From: Shinisaurus crocodilurus | Taxonomy: Eukaryota; Chordata; Lepidosauria; Squamata; Shinisauridae | DNA length: 64,000 bases | Direction of reading: 5' to 3' | Assembly (NCBI GenBank): GCA_021292165.1 | Contig: CM037888.1 | Span: 28,819,140-28,883,139, forward strand | Shown: positions 45,270 to 56,381 of the stretch, in pieces | Numbering within the stretch: position 1 is the first letter of the stretch | How the letters are laid out: each line of letters begins with the position of its first letter | Program-made: the position numbers and the translations under genes | The notes under the pieces: generated by a model | Seen by the model: the letters and a program-made list of their open reading frames with translations, nothing else | What the model was told of the DNA's origin: nothing | Databases searched by the model: none

Positions 45270-45582
45270 ACTGGGTTCAGACAACACGATAACCCACACT
45301 CAAGGGCTGAGTACGGTTGAGTGTGGGTTGTCACTGAACCCTGGGTTATTATGTTGTCTGAACCCAGCTGCGCTAACAAGCCATGGCTTATTCGCCACGA
45401 ACAACCCACGAAGAGAATCAATGGTTTATTGTTGGGTTCTGAACTGTGGGTTCTTCACCCTGGTTTGTTATCTTGGCTGGGTTCAGACAACACAATAGCC
45501 CACGTTTCAGTAGCAACCCATGTTTCAGCAGCGACCCACACTCAACCCTTGAGTGTGGGTTATCGTGTTGTCTGAACCCAGT
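45270..45582. mobile_element. palindromic DNA element(s) with 37-bp perfect terminal inverted repeats
   Basis: 45270-45306 and 45546-45582 are exact reverse complements, starting ACTGGGTTCAGACAACACGA. Two further inner copies of the TIR (45343-45367 and 45477-45501) point outward, so this may be two 100-bp elements with a 107-bp spacer or one compound element. Confidence 0.85.
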
Positions 45583-46969
45583 CATGGTGGGCTACAAGTT
45601 TCCACCCCTGCTTTAGAAATTTGGAGGGAGGAGTAATGTCTATGGATCTACCATCCACGTGTTGTTACAGTGCATAACTACTGCCACTGAGTTTTGCCAA
45701 AGGTACAGCCTCCCAGTTGCACAGATTCAAACTAGAGGACTAGTGAGCACAAAGGACTTGACCGCGTGCAACCAAGGATGTGATTCAACACTGTCTGCCA
45801 AATAACGCATCAGCATCTTCACACTGAAGCATCCAACTAGATAATTTAGGAACCCTCATAAAAACAAAAAGAAGAACACGATATTTGGGGGAGGGGCGAT
45901 TGAATCCTGACATACAATCATTTTTGGAATACTGGCCGTCACGTTCTTAGCACTCAGCCACTGGTTAAGCCGAAGGCTGGTCTAAGAAACATAACATAAC
46001 TTGGCATGCTCAGAATTCAACAGAGCCTTTCTTCAGCCTTTAGTGCCCAACCGCTGGATGCATACTCAGTGTATGCTGAATTTTTTTTTTTATAGATAAA
46101 TACGTGTATCATATACTTTGGAAGGATGCTTAAAAAGTTACAGATGGTCAAATTGGGGGCAGGAGACGGTGCACTTACGCAACTGAAGGGTGTGTGATGC
46201 AGATGAATAATGACGGAGGAGAGTATAGGAGACCATGAAGAGGTGTGATCAGGGAGGTTTCGCAACGTCCCTCAGACCTCCCCAGGTTGAAGGTGACATC
46301 TCCCTCCCCGCTCCGTTCTCTTCCAGCCCTGGGCCCCTTTGCAAAACCAGACTGCTCACCCATGCCAGGACTGCTACAGTAAACGGCTGAGTTTACTGAG
46401 TTACAGTAAACAGTGTTTCCATTATAAAATCTAATCTATGGGGAATACGTCTCAGCTGTGAAATTTCATTCCCCGATTGCTGCGCTTACAGGTGTGGAAA
46501 ATCCTTTGTTTGGATCTCTCCTCATTTCCACCCTGTGCACAGTGGGCGGGGGGGGGGGGGGCTGTTGATCTTTCACTGCAAGAAAAGGTTTTTGTTCACT
46601 CCTCTTAGGGAGACCATGCGGTCTCCTTATGAGGAGGAAGAGGCAGCCCCAGCCAACAAAGCGTGGAGAAAAACAGGAAGCCACCAGACAAGTTAAGCAC
46701 CTGGGTGAGTTGAGCAACAGGGCAAGGGCAGTAAAAACCCTTTGATCTTAACAAAATCAGGTTTCTAAGAAAATGAGTCCAATTTTTTTTTTTTAAAAAA
46801 AACAAAAACCCAGTTATAAAGGTAGAAAGCCAGTGGTGGTATGGAGGCTCTCCAGGGTGTCATGTGTACAAATGCAGGTCTGTGGGACAAGTCACATCAC
46901 AGGCACATGCTCAATGCAATGTGCTCCTGGCTCGTACAGAAGCCATTCATTCCCTTCAGGCCAGAGTAG

Positions 46970-47028
46970 AATCATAGAAAAGTAGAGTTGGAAGGGGCCT
47001 ACAAGGCCATTGAGTCCAACCCCCTTGG
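46970..47028 (-). mobile_element. CR1 3' end fragment
   Basis: GAATCATAGAAAAGTAGAGT, GGCCATTGAGTCCAACCCCC. Confidence 0.7.
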
Positions 47029-47034
47029 AGTAGA

Positions 47035-47905
47035 TGATATTTATTTATTTACAGCCTTTGTATACTGCCCCATACGAAGACAGATTCCAGAGTGGTGAAC
47101 AATAAAAAGATAAAATAGATAAAAGAATAAAAACATTGCATTAAAAACAGAATAACATTAAAACCGTGGCTAGCCAGCAAGGAAGGCTTCCCAGAACAAA
47201 GACATCTTCAGCAGGCACTGAGAACAACACAGTGTTGGAGCCCAGAGGCAGGGAGTTTCATAGAAGTGGAGCCACCACACTGAAGGCTCTTTTCCTGGTG
47301 GACTCCAATCGGGCAAAAGGTCCATGAAGAACCACCAGGAGAATGTCCTCCACCAATGACCTCAGTGACTGGGCAGGCTGGTAAGGGAGGAGGCGCTCTC
47401 TCAGGTATCCTGGTCCCAAGTTGTTTCAGGCTTTGTACACAAGTACCAGCCCGGTAGCGAATAGGCGGCCAGTGCAGTTCCTTCAGCAAAGGAACTGCAT
47501 GCTGAAAAGGGGCAGCTCCTGACAACATCTGTGCTGCCGCATTCTGCACTAGCTCCAGCTTCCAGAGCAGCCTCAAGGGCAGCCCCACATAGAGCGCATT
47601 GCAGTCAACCAGTCTTGAGGTTACTAGCGCCTGTATCACTGTGGCCGAGCTATCCCTGTCCAGGAGAGGCTGGCAAACCAATCGAAGATGGTAAAAAGCA
47701 CTCTGAGCCACTTGGGACTCCAGTGACAAGGATGGATCTAGGGAGCACCCCAGACTACGAACCTGATCTTTCAGAGCGACTGTGCAACCCCGCGCAGAAC
47801 AGGCAATGAGCCTGTCTCCCAGACTCAGGAACCACTCACCCACAGGGCTTCCATCTCGCTGGGATTCAGCTTCGGTTTATTGGCCCTCACCCAGCCCGGC
47901 ACTGA
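47035..47905 (-). mobile_element. L2-clade LINE 3' half with a long open remnant
   Basis: On the minus strand an open frame of about 210 codons reads VRSLGCSLDPSLSLESQVAQ, DRDSSATVIQALVTSRLVDC, NALYVGLPLRLLWKLELVQN and LLKELHWPPIRYRAGT. This is the conserved ORF2 C-terminal region of vertebrate L2-type LINEs. A 3' UTR with A-rich tail follows to 47035. It is a retrotransposon remnant, not a host gene. Confidence 0.8.
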
Positions 47906-48084
47906 GTGCAGGCACTGATGACGCCCTCTAATGTCGAAGATACCCCTCTGAGGCTGGGGGAACAGGGCCGCCTAATCGTGAGAGTGGGCGACTTGAAAAC
48001 AGTGGGTTTGTGATGGCCATGTAGGCTGCATGATGATGACTTGTCTCCTGGTAAGAAGATTGCGGACATCATGCATCCTCTAGA

Positions 48085-48219
48085 GCAGGGCTCTCCAACC
48101 TTGGGTCCCCAGATGTTGCTGGCCTACAGCTCCCAGCATACCCAGCCAGCATGGCTAATGGCAAGGGATTCTGGGAGCTGTAGTCCAGCAACATCTGGGG
48201 ACCCAAGGTTGGAGAGCCC
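48085..48219. mobile_element. palindromic MITE (CAGGGCTCTCC subfamily)
   Basis: CAGGGCTCTCCAACCTTGGG and CCAAGGTTGGAGAGCCCTG are the ends. The arms are more diverged than in the CAGTGTTCTCC copies. Confidence 0.8.
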
Positions 48220-48244
48220 TGATCTAGAGAGCCAGCGTGGAAGA

Positions 48245-48580
48245 AAGCCAGTGTGACATAGTGGTTAGAGCAGTGTTCTCCAACCTGGGGTCCCCAGATG
48301 TGTTTGGCCTACAACTCCCAGCATGCCCCAGCCAGCGTAGCTGGCTGGGGCATGCTGGGAGTTGTAGGCCAAACACATCTGGGGACCCCAGGTTGGAGAA
48401 CACTGGGTTAGTGTTGGACTGGGACTTGGGAGATCCAGGTTCTAGTCCCCCCTCAGCCATGAAGCTCACTGGGTGGCTTTGGGCCAGTCACTGACTCTCA
48501 ACCTAACCTACCTCACAGGGTTGTTGTGAACTGTCTTGGGTTCCTTGCAGGAAAAAGGGCTAGATATAAATATAATAAAT
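48245..48580 (+). mobile_element. MIR-like SINE interrupted by a MITE
   Basis: AGCCAGTGTGACATAGTGGT is the head and TTAGTGTTGGACTGGGACTT resumes at 48408. The tail ends TATAAATATAATAAAT. Confidence 0.88.
48271..48405. mobile_element. complete palindromic MITE inside a SINE
   Basis: The arms run from CAGTGTTCTCCAACC to GGTTGGAGAACACTG. Flanks GGTTAGAG and GGTTAGTG match at 7 of 8, and the uninterrupted SINE sequence confirms the empty site. Confidence 0.93.
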
Positions 48581-48814
48581 AGGTAGGCTTGTAATAATGA
48601 AGAGGCGTCATCAGTGGTACATGTCAACACCAATGACATCGGGAAATGTCATTGTGTGGTCCAGGAAGCAAAATTTAGGTTGCCAGATAGGATTATTTTT
48701 TATATATACTTTTATTAAATGTAGTATGTTTGTGCAAAAAAAAGGTAATAACCCAAGGAGGTGATGGAAGTGGGAACCGCTCAGTTTTTTTAAAAAAAAG
48801 TATGGAAGAAAAGC

Positions 48815-48925
48815 TGCTTTGGCCATCAGTGGGGTCACACGCAATGGCCATGCTGTCTGGGGATGATTGGAGTTGTAGTCCAACACATCTGGAGGGCACC
48901 TGGTTGGGAAAAGCTGGCATAGTTA
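48815..48925. mobile_element. hAT-type MITE relic
   Basis: GATTGGAGTTGTAGTCCAAC, ACATCTGGAGGGCACCTGGT. Confidence 0.6.
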
Positions 48926-49317
48926 TGAAGACAGCTTCAGGAGCGTGATCGTTCAGGCAAGCTTCTGACAGAGCAAATGCTTGGGGTGAGTGAGAGTGAA
49001 GATATTCCGTGCAGGATCCAATTAAAAGGGCAGATGCGAGAATGTTCTGCTGTTTGGAATTTAATCAGCTGACAAATACTATTATTAAAGATGCTGGCAA
49101 GTAATATACCTGGTGTTCATTCATTATCCCTAGTGATTTACACACAAGGATGACACAGAGTTGTCAGTGAATTAGTGAAGCATGTTTGGATTTGGGGGAG
49201 AAATGTGTACCCTTTTCTGGGGGTTGTCCAGATAACTGGTCCTGCATTCACTGCATCAGAAACGGCAGGGAAGACTTTTATTTACTTTCTGCATTTATAG
49301 CTGCCTTTCTGCACGGC

Positions 49318-49442
49318 AGCCTTCCCCAGCCTGGTGCCCTCGATGTCTTGGACTAGAACTCCCATCACCCCTGATCATGGTGGCCTGGTGCTGATGGGAT
49401 TTGTAGCCCAAAGCATCCGGCAGGCACCAGGTTGGGTGATGC
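49318..49442. mobile_element. hAT-type MITE relic
   Basis: CAGCCTGGTGCCCTCGATGT and CATCCGGCAGGCACCAGGTT are inverted halves. Confidence 0.65.
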
Positions 49443-49954
49443 TGTTCTAAGGAACTTAACCCCCCCACACACGTCTCTCCCCTCTTTTAACCTCCCCTCA
49501 GTTAGACCCAGAGGTGGGGTTAGGGGGCAGCCCACTAGGGCTGGAGCCCCGAACCTTTTATTTGGAGCCCCGAATCTCTGGGAGGCCATCTGCCGCACCA
49601 CCCTGCTGTCCAGGGGCACTGGCTGCAAGAAAGGTGCAGGGGCCCTGACGGTCTCTGTTGCATCTGATCCTGCTGGATGAGCTGGCTTTTTGCCCACATG
49701 TGCTTCACTTCCTGCGCCCCGCCCCCTATCTTTCTGGCTGAGGCTTTTTTTTTCTGAAATCAAATATCCTCCTCTCCCATCCATACATCTTTTTTTTTTT
49801 TTTTTTTACAAAAAGGGGGGTCCTTAGGAGACAGGGTCCTTTAAAGACACACAGAGACTTGAGAGCATATGTAAATTAGCAAACACAAATTTGTGCATTT
49901 GTTTTGTCCTGTGGGCCAGAGCCTCGGACTTGGCACGGCCCCTAGTTAGAACAC

Positions 49955-50032
49955 TAGATGGTGACTGGCCCAAGGTTGCCCAGTGAGCTTTACGGCTGAC
50001 TGGGAATTTGAACCTGGGAGTAAGTCTATGAT
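49955..50032 (-). mobile_element. MIR-like SINE fragment
   Basis: GGTGACTGGCCCAAGGTTGC and CAGTGAGCTTTACGGCTGAC match the SINE middle. Both ends are missing. Confidence 0.6.
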
Positions 50033-50329
50033 ACCACAGGGATGTGTGTGTATCAAGTTTTGGATATGCCTCCCATAGCCCTTTGGCTCTCAGCTGTATT
50101 TTTAAAGTCTTGTGAGAGCTTGCCCACAGTGCCTGGAATCAGCCCATCTTCACGCCCAGATAAGCAAAACTTCACTCCACCCAACAAAAAGCTATTTTAT
50201 TTATTTATATATTTTAATACATTTTTATACCGCCCAATAGCCGAAGCTCTCTGGGCGGTTTGGAAGCCATGACAAACACAGCCAGAAGAATCTCTGTCTG
50301 TTTCAGTGACGGCGGTAAAAAATAATAAT

Positions 50330-53260
50330 AATTAGACAGTGGTCAAGTTTGTGAAAATGTCCATCTCACATTTTAATATACAAGAATCCAAAGTACAGCC
50401 GTTTTACAATGTAGGAAAATTTAATACATACTCTATAAACAACATATTTACATCAGAAATCACTAGGACAGTGGCAAAGTTTTGTCACAAATATAAATTA
50501 ATATTAATTACTGTTTATTTATTTATTTTGTTTTTAGTGAGCAGGGTGTGTTTTTCCCTTATGTCCATGATTTTATGGGCGTGTTCTTCCACCCATGGAT
50601 ATTTTGGGCAAGGGGTGGGACAGGCCAGTAGGGTTTTATGTGGGTGATAGAAACAAGTCACGGCAAGATCCATGAATAATCCATCCCCACTGGGTAAAAT
50701 CCAGCTCTTCTTTCCTTACCTCTAGCCACCCTCCAGACAGTAAGAGTTCTGTCTACTCTTAGCTTCCGCAGTTAACACCATTTCTAGGGGAAACCAGAAA
50801 TAAAGAACCGCCTATAATCCCACCTGCCACCCTTGCACCCTTTCTGCCTGCAAAGAGACTTAGGGGTGCAATCCTATGCAAGTTCAGACAGGAAAAAAAG
50901 GCCTACAACTCTCAGCATGCCCCAGCCAGCCATGGCTGGCTGGGGCATGCCGGGAGTTGTAGGCCCTTTCCCCCCCCTGTCTAAACTTGCACAGGGGTTG
51001 CACCAATTCCAAAGTTGGAATGTGTGAGGTGGGGAGGGTGTTGCAGAAACAGCCATACTTTGCTGATGACACAAACCACCAGCTCAAAATTTGTCCGTCA
51101 GGACTGCCCCCCCCCCCCACACACCCATCTCTATGACTATCATCTCAACGCTGGACTTTCCCCAGGGTTCATACAGAGACAATGATACAGGGACACTCGG
51201 GGGATTTATCGTGTAATGTGATGCTCCCAGCTTGTTTGTAAAAAATACAAATCCCGCTAAGAATTAACACGCCTCCTTCTCCACCCCCACCCCACCCCCA
51301 TTAAGTGCAACTTTTGAAAAAAGTCACAGGTTGAACTCTCATCTTTGCCTTCCCCCCGCCCCGGACTTTCCTTCTTGAACACATACGTACTCCCCGCAGC
51401 AGGGGTCGTCCCTCTCCTAGCCTCGCAACCTAATTCAAGACATTACTCAGAAGCGAGTCTTGTTGATTTTGGCCGACCCGTAATACTTTTTGGATCGGGT
51501 GTTTAAATTTAAACAACAAAAAAAGACAAAACCTACATGTTCACGCCTCTCGTCAGTCCCACCATTAGCTACAACTGTATGGCACAGGGATAAATCTCAT
51601 CATTTCAGCGGCATTTCATGACTCGGAATGAAATAATAACCATTCTAATTAATTATTATTTATAAAGGTGTTTCTCTCTCCGCTCTCTCACTCTGTCTTC
51701 CCAGTAGGGGAGATGCGTTCGGAATTCACATTATAAACCAACCACGCTATGTGAAATAAAAAAGACCTCCTTAAGAAACTCCATAGTGTATCTTCTACCG
51801 TCACAGTTTAGTGAAATCAAGAGGAAACATAGTATCTGACACACATGTGTGCAATACACCATCACTCATACACACGCACACGCACACCAAGCCCTTCCAA
51901 AACCTAGGAGAAAATACTGGGTTTTAATTTCTCGTTCCTTCTCTTGCAGTTAAATTCAACACTCAGCGCAGCCTCACCAAACATTCCAACTCCTTCTCGC
52001 CCAGCAAGCAAAACAGGGTTGTTGTGTTTTGGGTTGGGGGGGGGGGCAGGACGCAGGAGATTGCTTCCTGGCTGCACGGTGGAAAACTGCAAGCTGATGC
52101 CGGCACTTAGGGTGTGACAGCAACAAGTTTAGGGACACCCCTTCCAAGGCTGACCTTGGGCATTAATACATCGCCGGTGGTTTGCAAACCGCTTCTGAGC
52201 AGCCAACTCCCCTCTGCGCATTTACAAGAGTAACAACTCAACCCCAAAAGAGCAGATTTGGGGCCTGGCGTGAACACAGGCGCCAATGGGGATCCCCTGG
52301 AGTCGACGCTTTGGAAAATTTCACTGAGTAGCCGTCGCTCAGAGCAAGCACCAAATCAGCAGGACTTGTTAACTCTTGAGCTTGCTGCTTTTGTACAAAG
52401 CTGCCCTGAAAAGGTGGGGACGGGACTCCTTTTTTTTTTGCACGTCCAGAAAGATCCTCAAGGTCAGAGGGCCATCCTTCTCCTAAACTCCATTATCATA
52501 CTGTATTCCGCTGCACGCGCAGCACTGCGGAGATAATGAAATGGAGACGGTGAGAGAAACAATAACCCGGGAAGGAAAACAATGGATTTGTGGAGACATA
52601 TGCACACATCTTTCACTTGCTTTCTTTCTTTTTTGGCATCGCGGACTACAAGAGGAGGCCCTACATCTTTTAACTCTCAGAAGCCTACTAGTACGATTTT
52701 CAGGTTCACTCATAGAAAGGCTGTTTCGCCTCCCCTTAAGTCCTCCCTACCACCCACCCCTACCCAGATCTCCCTCCATTGAACAGGCAAGCCACTAAGG
52801 CTGGGGGCTTAGGACCCCTCTCCTCCACCACCCCTCCAGCAGTGACCTGAACCTGGAACGCCAGAGTCGTATGGTTGTCTCCTCCCTCCATGTCCTGCTA
52901 AGCGGCCATCTATCCGAGTTCTGCGAAATGTTCATGGGAGTCCAATTCAGCCTTCGGACACACAAAAAACGAATGCTGGGATGGGCACGGCCTTTTCCCC
53001 AACAGGTCACTCGCGTGCAGGGAAGACAACTCCCGCCGTCCGGCCAGTGGGATTACTGGGAGGAGAGATTGGGGCAAAAATCCAGATCGGGCCCCAACCA
53101 TGTCCAGCTCCGATGATCCTCCCCCCCCTCAAACGCAGAGCACAACAGCAGCGTGTTCAGAGTCTCTGAATCCGGGCGTGTTGAACCAGCAGCTGCCGTT
53201 TGCCTCAGATCAAGTTACCTCAGGTGCGGTTCTCCCTCCTCTCTTTCCCTCCCTCAAGCT
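50330..53260 (-). other. CHD2: probable CHD2 3' untranslated region
   Basis: About 2.9 kb downstream of the CHD2 stop is nearly free of dispersed repeats, unlike the rest of the window, which fits a long vertebrate 3' UTR. One palindromic MITE (50863-51004) sits inside it. On the minus strand overlapping AATAAA motifs occur at about 50514-50529. The next sequence, 50190-50270, is a LINE tail, so the transcript probably ends near 50330-50500. Transcript evidence would be needed to fix the end. Confidence 0.4.
50863..51004. mobile_element. palindromic MITE (GCATGTTTAGACAG family) in probable CHD2 3' UTR
   Basis: GGGGTGCAATCCTATGCAAG and CTTGCACAGGGGTTGCACC are the ends, with CCAGCCATGGCTGG at the centre. 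Confidence 0.82.
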
Positions 53261-53594
53261 CTATGTTTTCCGGCCACTCCAGCTATAATCTGGATTGTTC
53301 TTCTGTTCTAAAGACCTGTCCAGGGGTGACCGGTGGTCAAGGGGAGACTTGGTGTCGTGTGGGGATTTCTGTGAGGGTGGGGAGCGAGGGTCTGAGAGTT
53401 GGGAGTGAGGAGGGGGAAGCAGCTGCTTGTAATCGGCGGATTTGTCCAGGTGGAAAGACCGGTAATGGTCCGATGGCCCCTGGCCATGGTAGCCCATGGG
53501 AGGCCGGTGGTCGGACATCCTCCGGAACTCCTGCTGGTGGTAATTCTGAGACCTGAACTCGTCTGATCTTCGCCGCTTAGAATCATGGTGATGC
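53261..53594 (-). CDS. CHD2: CHD2 last coding exon and stop
   Basis: The acceptor CTTCCTGTCCAG ends at 53595 and the exon starts with G completing Arg, then [13 protein letters not shown]. It continues with [20 protein letters not shown] and [11 protein letters not shown] Ser-Pro-rich end follows ([20 protein letters not shown]), and it closes [16 protein letters not shown] with TAG at 53261-53263. The repeated SP sites suggest proline-directed phosphorylation. The last residues match the natural CHD2 terminus (NNPDY.W..RKT), so the gene is complete at this end. Confidence 0.96.
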
Positions 53595-53724
53595 CTGGAC
53601 AGGAAGCAATCACAGACAGGTGTCAGCTCGAAGAGGAGGCCGAGAAAAGCTCGCCGTCCCCAAGTCTGAGGAGTTACATTCAGGCTCCTATCGTAAATGG
53701 CCCTTACTTGGAGCAACTCGGTGA

Positions 53725-53800
53725 TCTCCAGATGTGTCAGACTGCAATGCCCAGCCCAACACATCTGGAAGCCACCAGGTCGGGGAAGGCTGTCTTAGCA
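53725..53800. mobile_element. hAT-type MITE relic
   Basis: CTCCAGATGTGTCAGACTGC and ACATCTGGAAGCCACCAGGT. Confidence 0.55.
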
Positions 53801-54589
53801 AAGGTCACTCGCTGTGTCCCTGCACAAGTCACGTCAACAAAGGAAGATGCTTTATAAGAAAGGCCAAACTGGGCACGATGTTCAATGTGTCTTTGCTCTT
53901 AATGGGCAGGTTTTTGAAAAATACAAATGGGGTTCCCCCCCCCCCCTGCATCCCAAAACAAATACCAGGTTCAGAAGAGGGATTTTCCCCAGCAGGGAAG
54001 GAAAGGGTCAGATTTGCCCCTCCATGCCTTCTCTGATCCTGTTAATTATAAGCAAGCCCTCCCCCAGTAGATGCAATTTGCATTTTTTAAAAAACCTGCC
54101 TGTTACATCGTGTCAAGTTTGGCCCTACATCAGACCATCTTGGACCATCCAGCTGAATGCAATCACGGCAAACCCTGTGACTGACAGCAGCTCTCCGGGT
54201 CTTTTCCTTGCCCTGCTACCCAAGAGCCTTTGCACTGGAGATTAAGCCTGGCTCCTTCTGCCTGGAAGGGCTCAGCGCACGGAAGTGTGGCCTTCCATTG
54301 CAGAGCTCTGCCTCCCCTTGCCTCGGGTGCTCCCCTTTCCTATCTCTTTTGGGGGCATTGAGCAATTCTGGAAATGGCATGCCTCAGCTATCCAAAGTTC
54401 ACTACAGCGCCGCCCGCCTTCAGCGAAAATACACAAGCTTGGAATACCGCTCAGGGGACCCCCCGGCTGATTGGGAGGTGTTCTGCTAGCGTGGCATGCT
54501 AACCACACCACGTGTGGAACCTCTGCTTTCCCCTGTGGGGCAAAGAGCAGCTTGGGAAGGGTGGGATCTCCACTGGGAAAACAACACCA

Positions 54590-54662
54590 CTATGCTGGCT
54601 CGGGCAGATGGGAGTTGCAGTCCAATAGCCATCTGGAAGGCCACACGCTCCCCACTACTAGC
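54590..54662. mobile_element. hAT-type MITE half
   Basis: AGATGGGAGTTGCAGTCCAA, AGCCATCTGGAAGGCCACAC. Confidence 0.55.
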
Positions 54663-54806
54663 ATGACCCCACCCGGGACAAGGTGAATTTCTTCACACGG
54701 CGCATAGTTAAAACTACGGAATTCACTTCCACAAGATGGAGTGAAGCCCACCAACTTGGATGGCTTTGAAAGGGGATTGGACAAATTCAGGGAGGAGAAG
54801 GCTATC

Positions 54807-54917
54807 AATGCTGTGCGTGTTTAGACAGGAAAAAGTCCTACAACTCGCAGCATTCCCCAGCCAGCATGGGAGCTGTAGGACTTTTTCTTGTCTAAACACG
54901 CACAGCATTGTGCCTTA
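54807..54917. mobile_element. palindromic MITE (GCATGTTTAGACAG family)
   Basis: AATGCTGTGCGTGTTTAGAC and TCTAAACACGCACAGCATTG are the arms. AAGGCTATC occurs on both sides, consistent with a target duplication. The left end is slightly shorter than the right. Confidence 0.75.
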
Positions 54918-54924
54918 AGGCTAT

Positions 54925-54957
54925 CGTGAAGAAAAAGCGTCAGTTTCCTGCATCACA

Positions 54958-54990
<33 letters not shown>

Positions 54991-55680
54991 CTCCACACGT
55001 GTAAACAAGATAATCCCAGGTGGGGGCTGGGAACGTCATGCAAAATGTGCATAGTTCCTCTGATGGCTCCTGAGCCTCAGAGTCTCCCATGTCTATGATG
55101 GCCGGTGCCACAATTATTTGCATGCAAATGCGGCCCAAGCATTCTATTCATGGGCAAAGAACCACCCCTCTTCTTCCTAGCCCAGATGAAGTTCATCCTG
55201 ATTGGCTAAAGACAGCTGGGCTGCTGAAAGGAGGGGTGGGGTGGGGAAGAATCTATACTGCTGCTGTGGCTTCTGGTTTGGGTTGTTGTCTGCACGCTTT
55301 TGCGGGAGTAGGGCTTTTTTTGCTGAGGCAAGCCCTGAAGAGGACCAGCCCTCAGGCAAGGAGTAAGTGCCTGGGTATTTATTTAGTAAGGGACTAGTTC
55401 TGTTGTTTTGTAGCTCTACTGTGTATACCAAAGTGTCTCCCCACCTTTTCTCCTTCCCTCATTCCCCACCTTTTATTGTAATCTGTTTACCCTAAATAAA
55501 CATTCCTGGTTTTTACCCCACACGGTGTGTGTGGTTCTTCTGTGGTTCAGTGCTAAATCCAGTGTATGGACCCAGGGCAAGGCCCTGAGAGAATCAGGTC
55601 AAGACGGCAGAGCTAAGGCTGGCAGTTTTGCACCTTTGATCTCTGGTCTTGACTAAAGGACCGGTTGGCAGTCCTTCACA
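54925..55680 (+). mobile_element. solo LTR, homologue of 23314-24224
   Basis: It starts CGTGAAG (first base changed from T), ends CCTTCACA, and is flanked by GCTAT at 54920-54924 and 55681-55685. It shares GATTGGCTAAA, the AATAAA-plus-CCTGGTTTTTACCCCACA block and the end region with the other copy. No coding interior remains. Confidence 0.82.
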
Positions 55681-55892
55681 GCTATCAAGGACTACTAGTC
55701 CTGATGGCTATATGCTTCTTCCAGTATCAGAAGCAGTGTGCCAATGTACACCATCTGCTGGGGAACATAGGTAGAAGGGTGCTGTTGCACTCATGTCCTG
55801 CTTGCGTGTTTCCCGTGGGCAGCTGGTCGGCTGCTGTGTGAACAGAATGCTGGACTAGATGGACCCTTGGCCTGATCCAGCAGGGCTCATGC

Positions 55893-56216
55893 TTATATTC
55901 TTAAGAACACCCCTAACCAGGGCAGACAAACCACCCAACAACTGCACCGCCATCTTGTCACTGGCCCTCATCCAGTCCACGATAAGTGTGCCCAGGCATC
56001 AATTCAGCACTTCTACCGCCTCAGCTGAATTAGCTGAAAGCAAGAGTTGGGCGTTGTCTGCATATTGTGGTCGCCTCACCCCAAATCTCCAGATGATCTC
56101 CCTCGGTAGTTCCACGTCCATGTTAAAGAGCACAGGGGACAAGAGGGAACCCTCGGGGACTCCGCAGTACAAACGGCACCAGATTGAGATGTCCCATTCC
56201 ACTGAAGGACGGGTCT
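55893..56216 (-). mobile_element. L2-like LINE reverse-transcriptase relic
   Basis: On the minus strand it reads GVPEGSLLSPVLFNMDVELP and FGVRRPQYADNAQLLL. The catalytic YADD is YADN, so the enzyme is inactive. Confidence 0.7.
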
Positions 56217-56381
56217 AACTGAATGCTAGCAATCATGCAACACGGCAAAGCTTTTGGCTCCTTCTAGTGGCAAGCGTGGAGAGGGGCAGGGAACACCAAA
56301 AATCACGGCGCGCACAGCGGAATTCAAATTCGAGGCACAGCAAATTGGCCCTCCGAGGACCTTGTGAGGCGAACGGCTCAC

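Larger units (their letters stand above)
54680..55905 (+). mobile_element. CR1-like LINE 3' part, split by a MITE and a solo LTR
   Basis: The left part 54680-54806 ends GAGAAGGCTATC. The right part resumes at 55681 (GCTATCAAGGACTACTAGTC) and ends GGCCTGATCCAGCAGGGCTC. Comparison with 37290-37320 gives the uninterrupted order. Confidence 0.75.
53595..56381 (-). other. CHD2: CHD2 last intron
   Basis: This intron is bounded by GTGAGC and CCTGTCCAG on the minus strand. It contains a solo LTR, a palindromic MITE, CR1-like LINE parts and an L2-like reverse-transcriptase relic. The stretch 53800-54580 shows nothing recognisable. Confidence 0.9.

Noticed and set aside
47208..47843. 211-codon open frame as a host gene
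   Set aside because: The protein matches the conserved C-terminal part of L2-type LINE ORF2 and is followed by a LINE-like tail.
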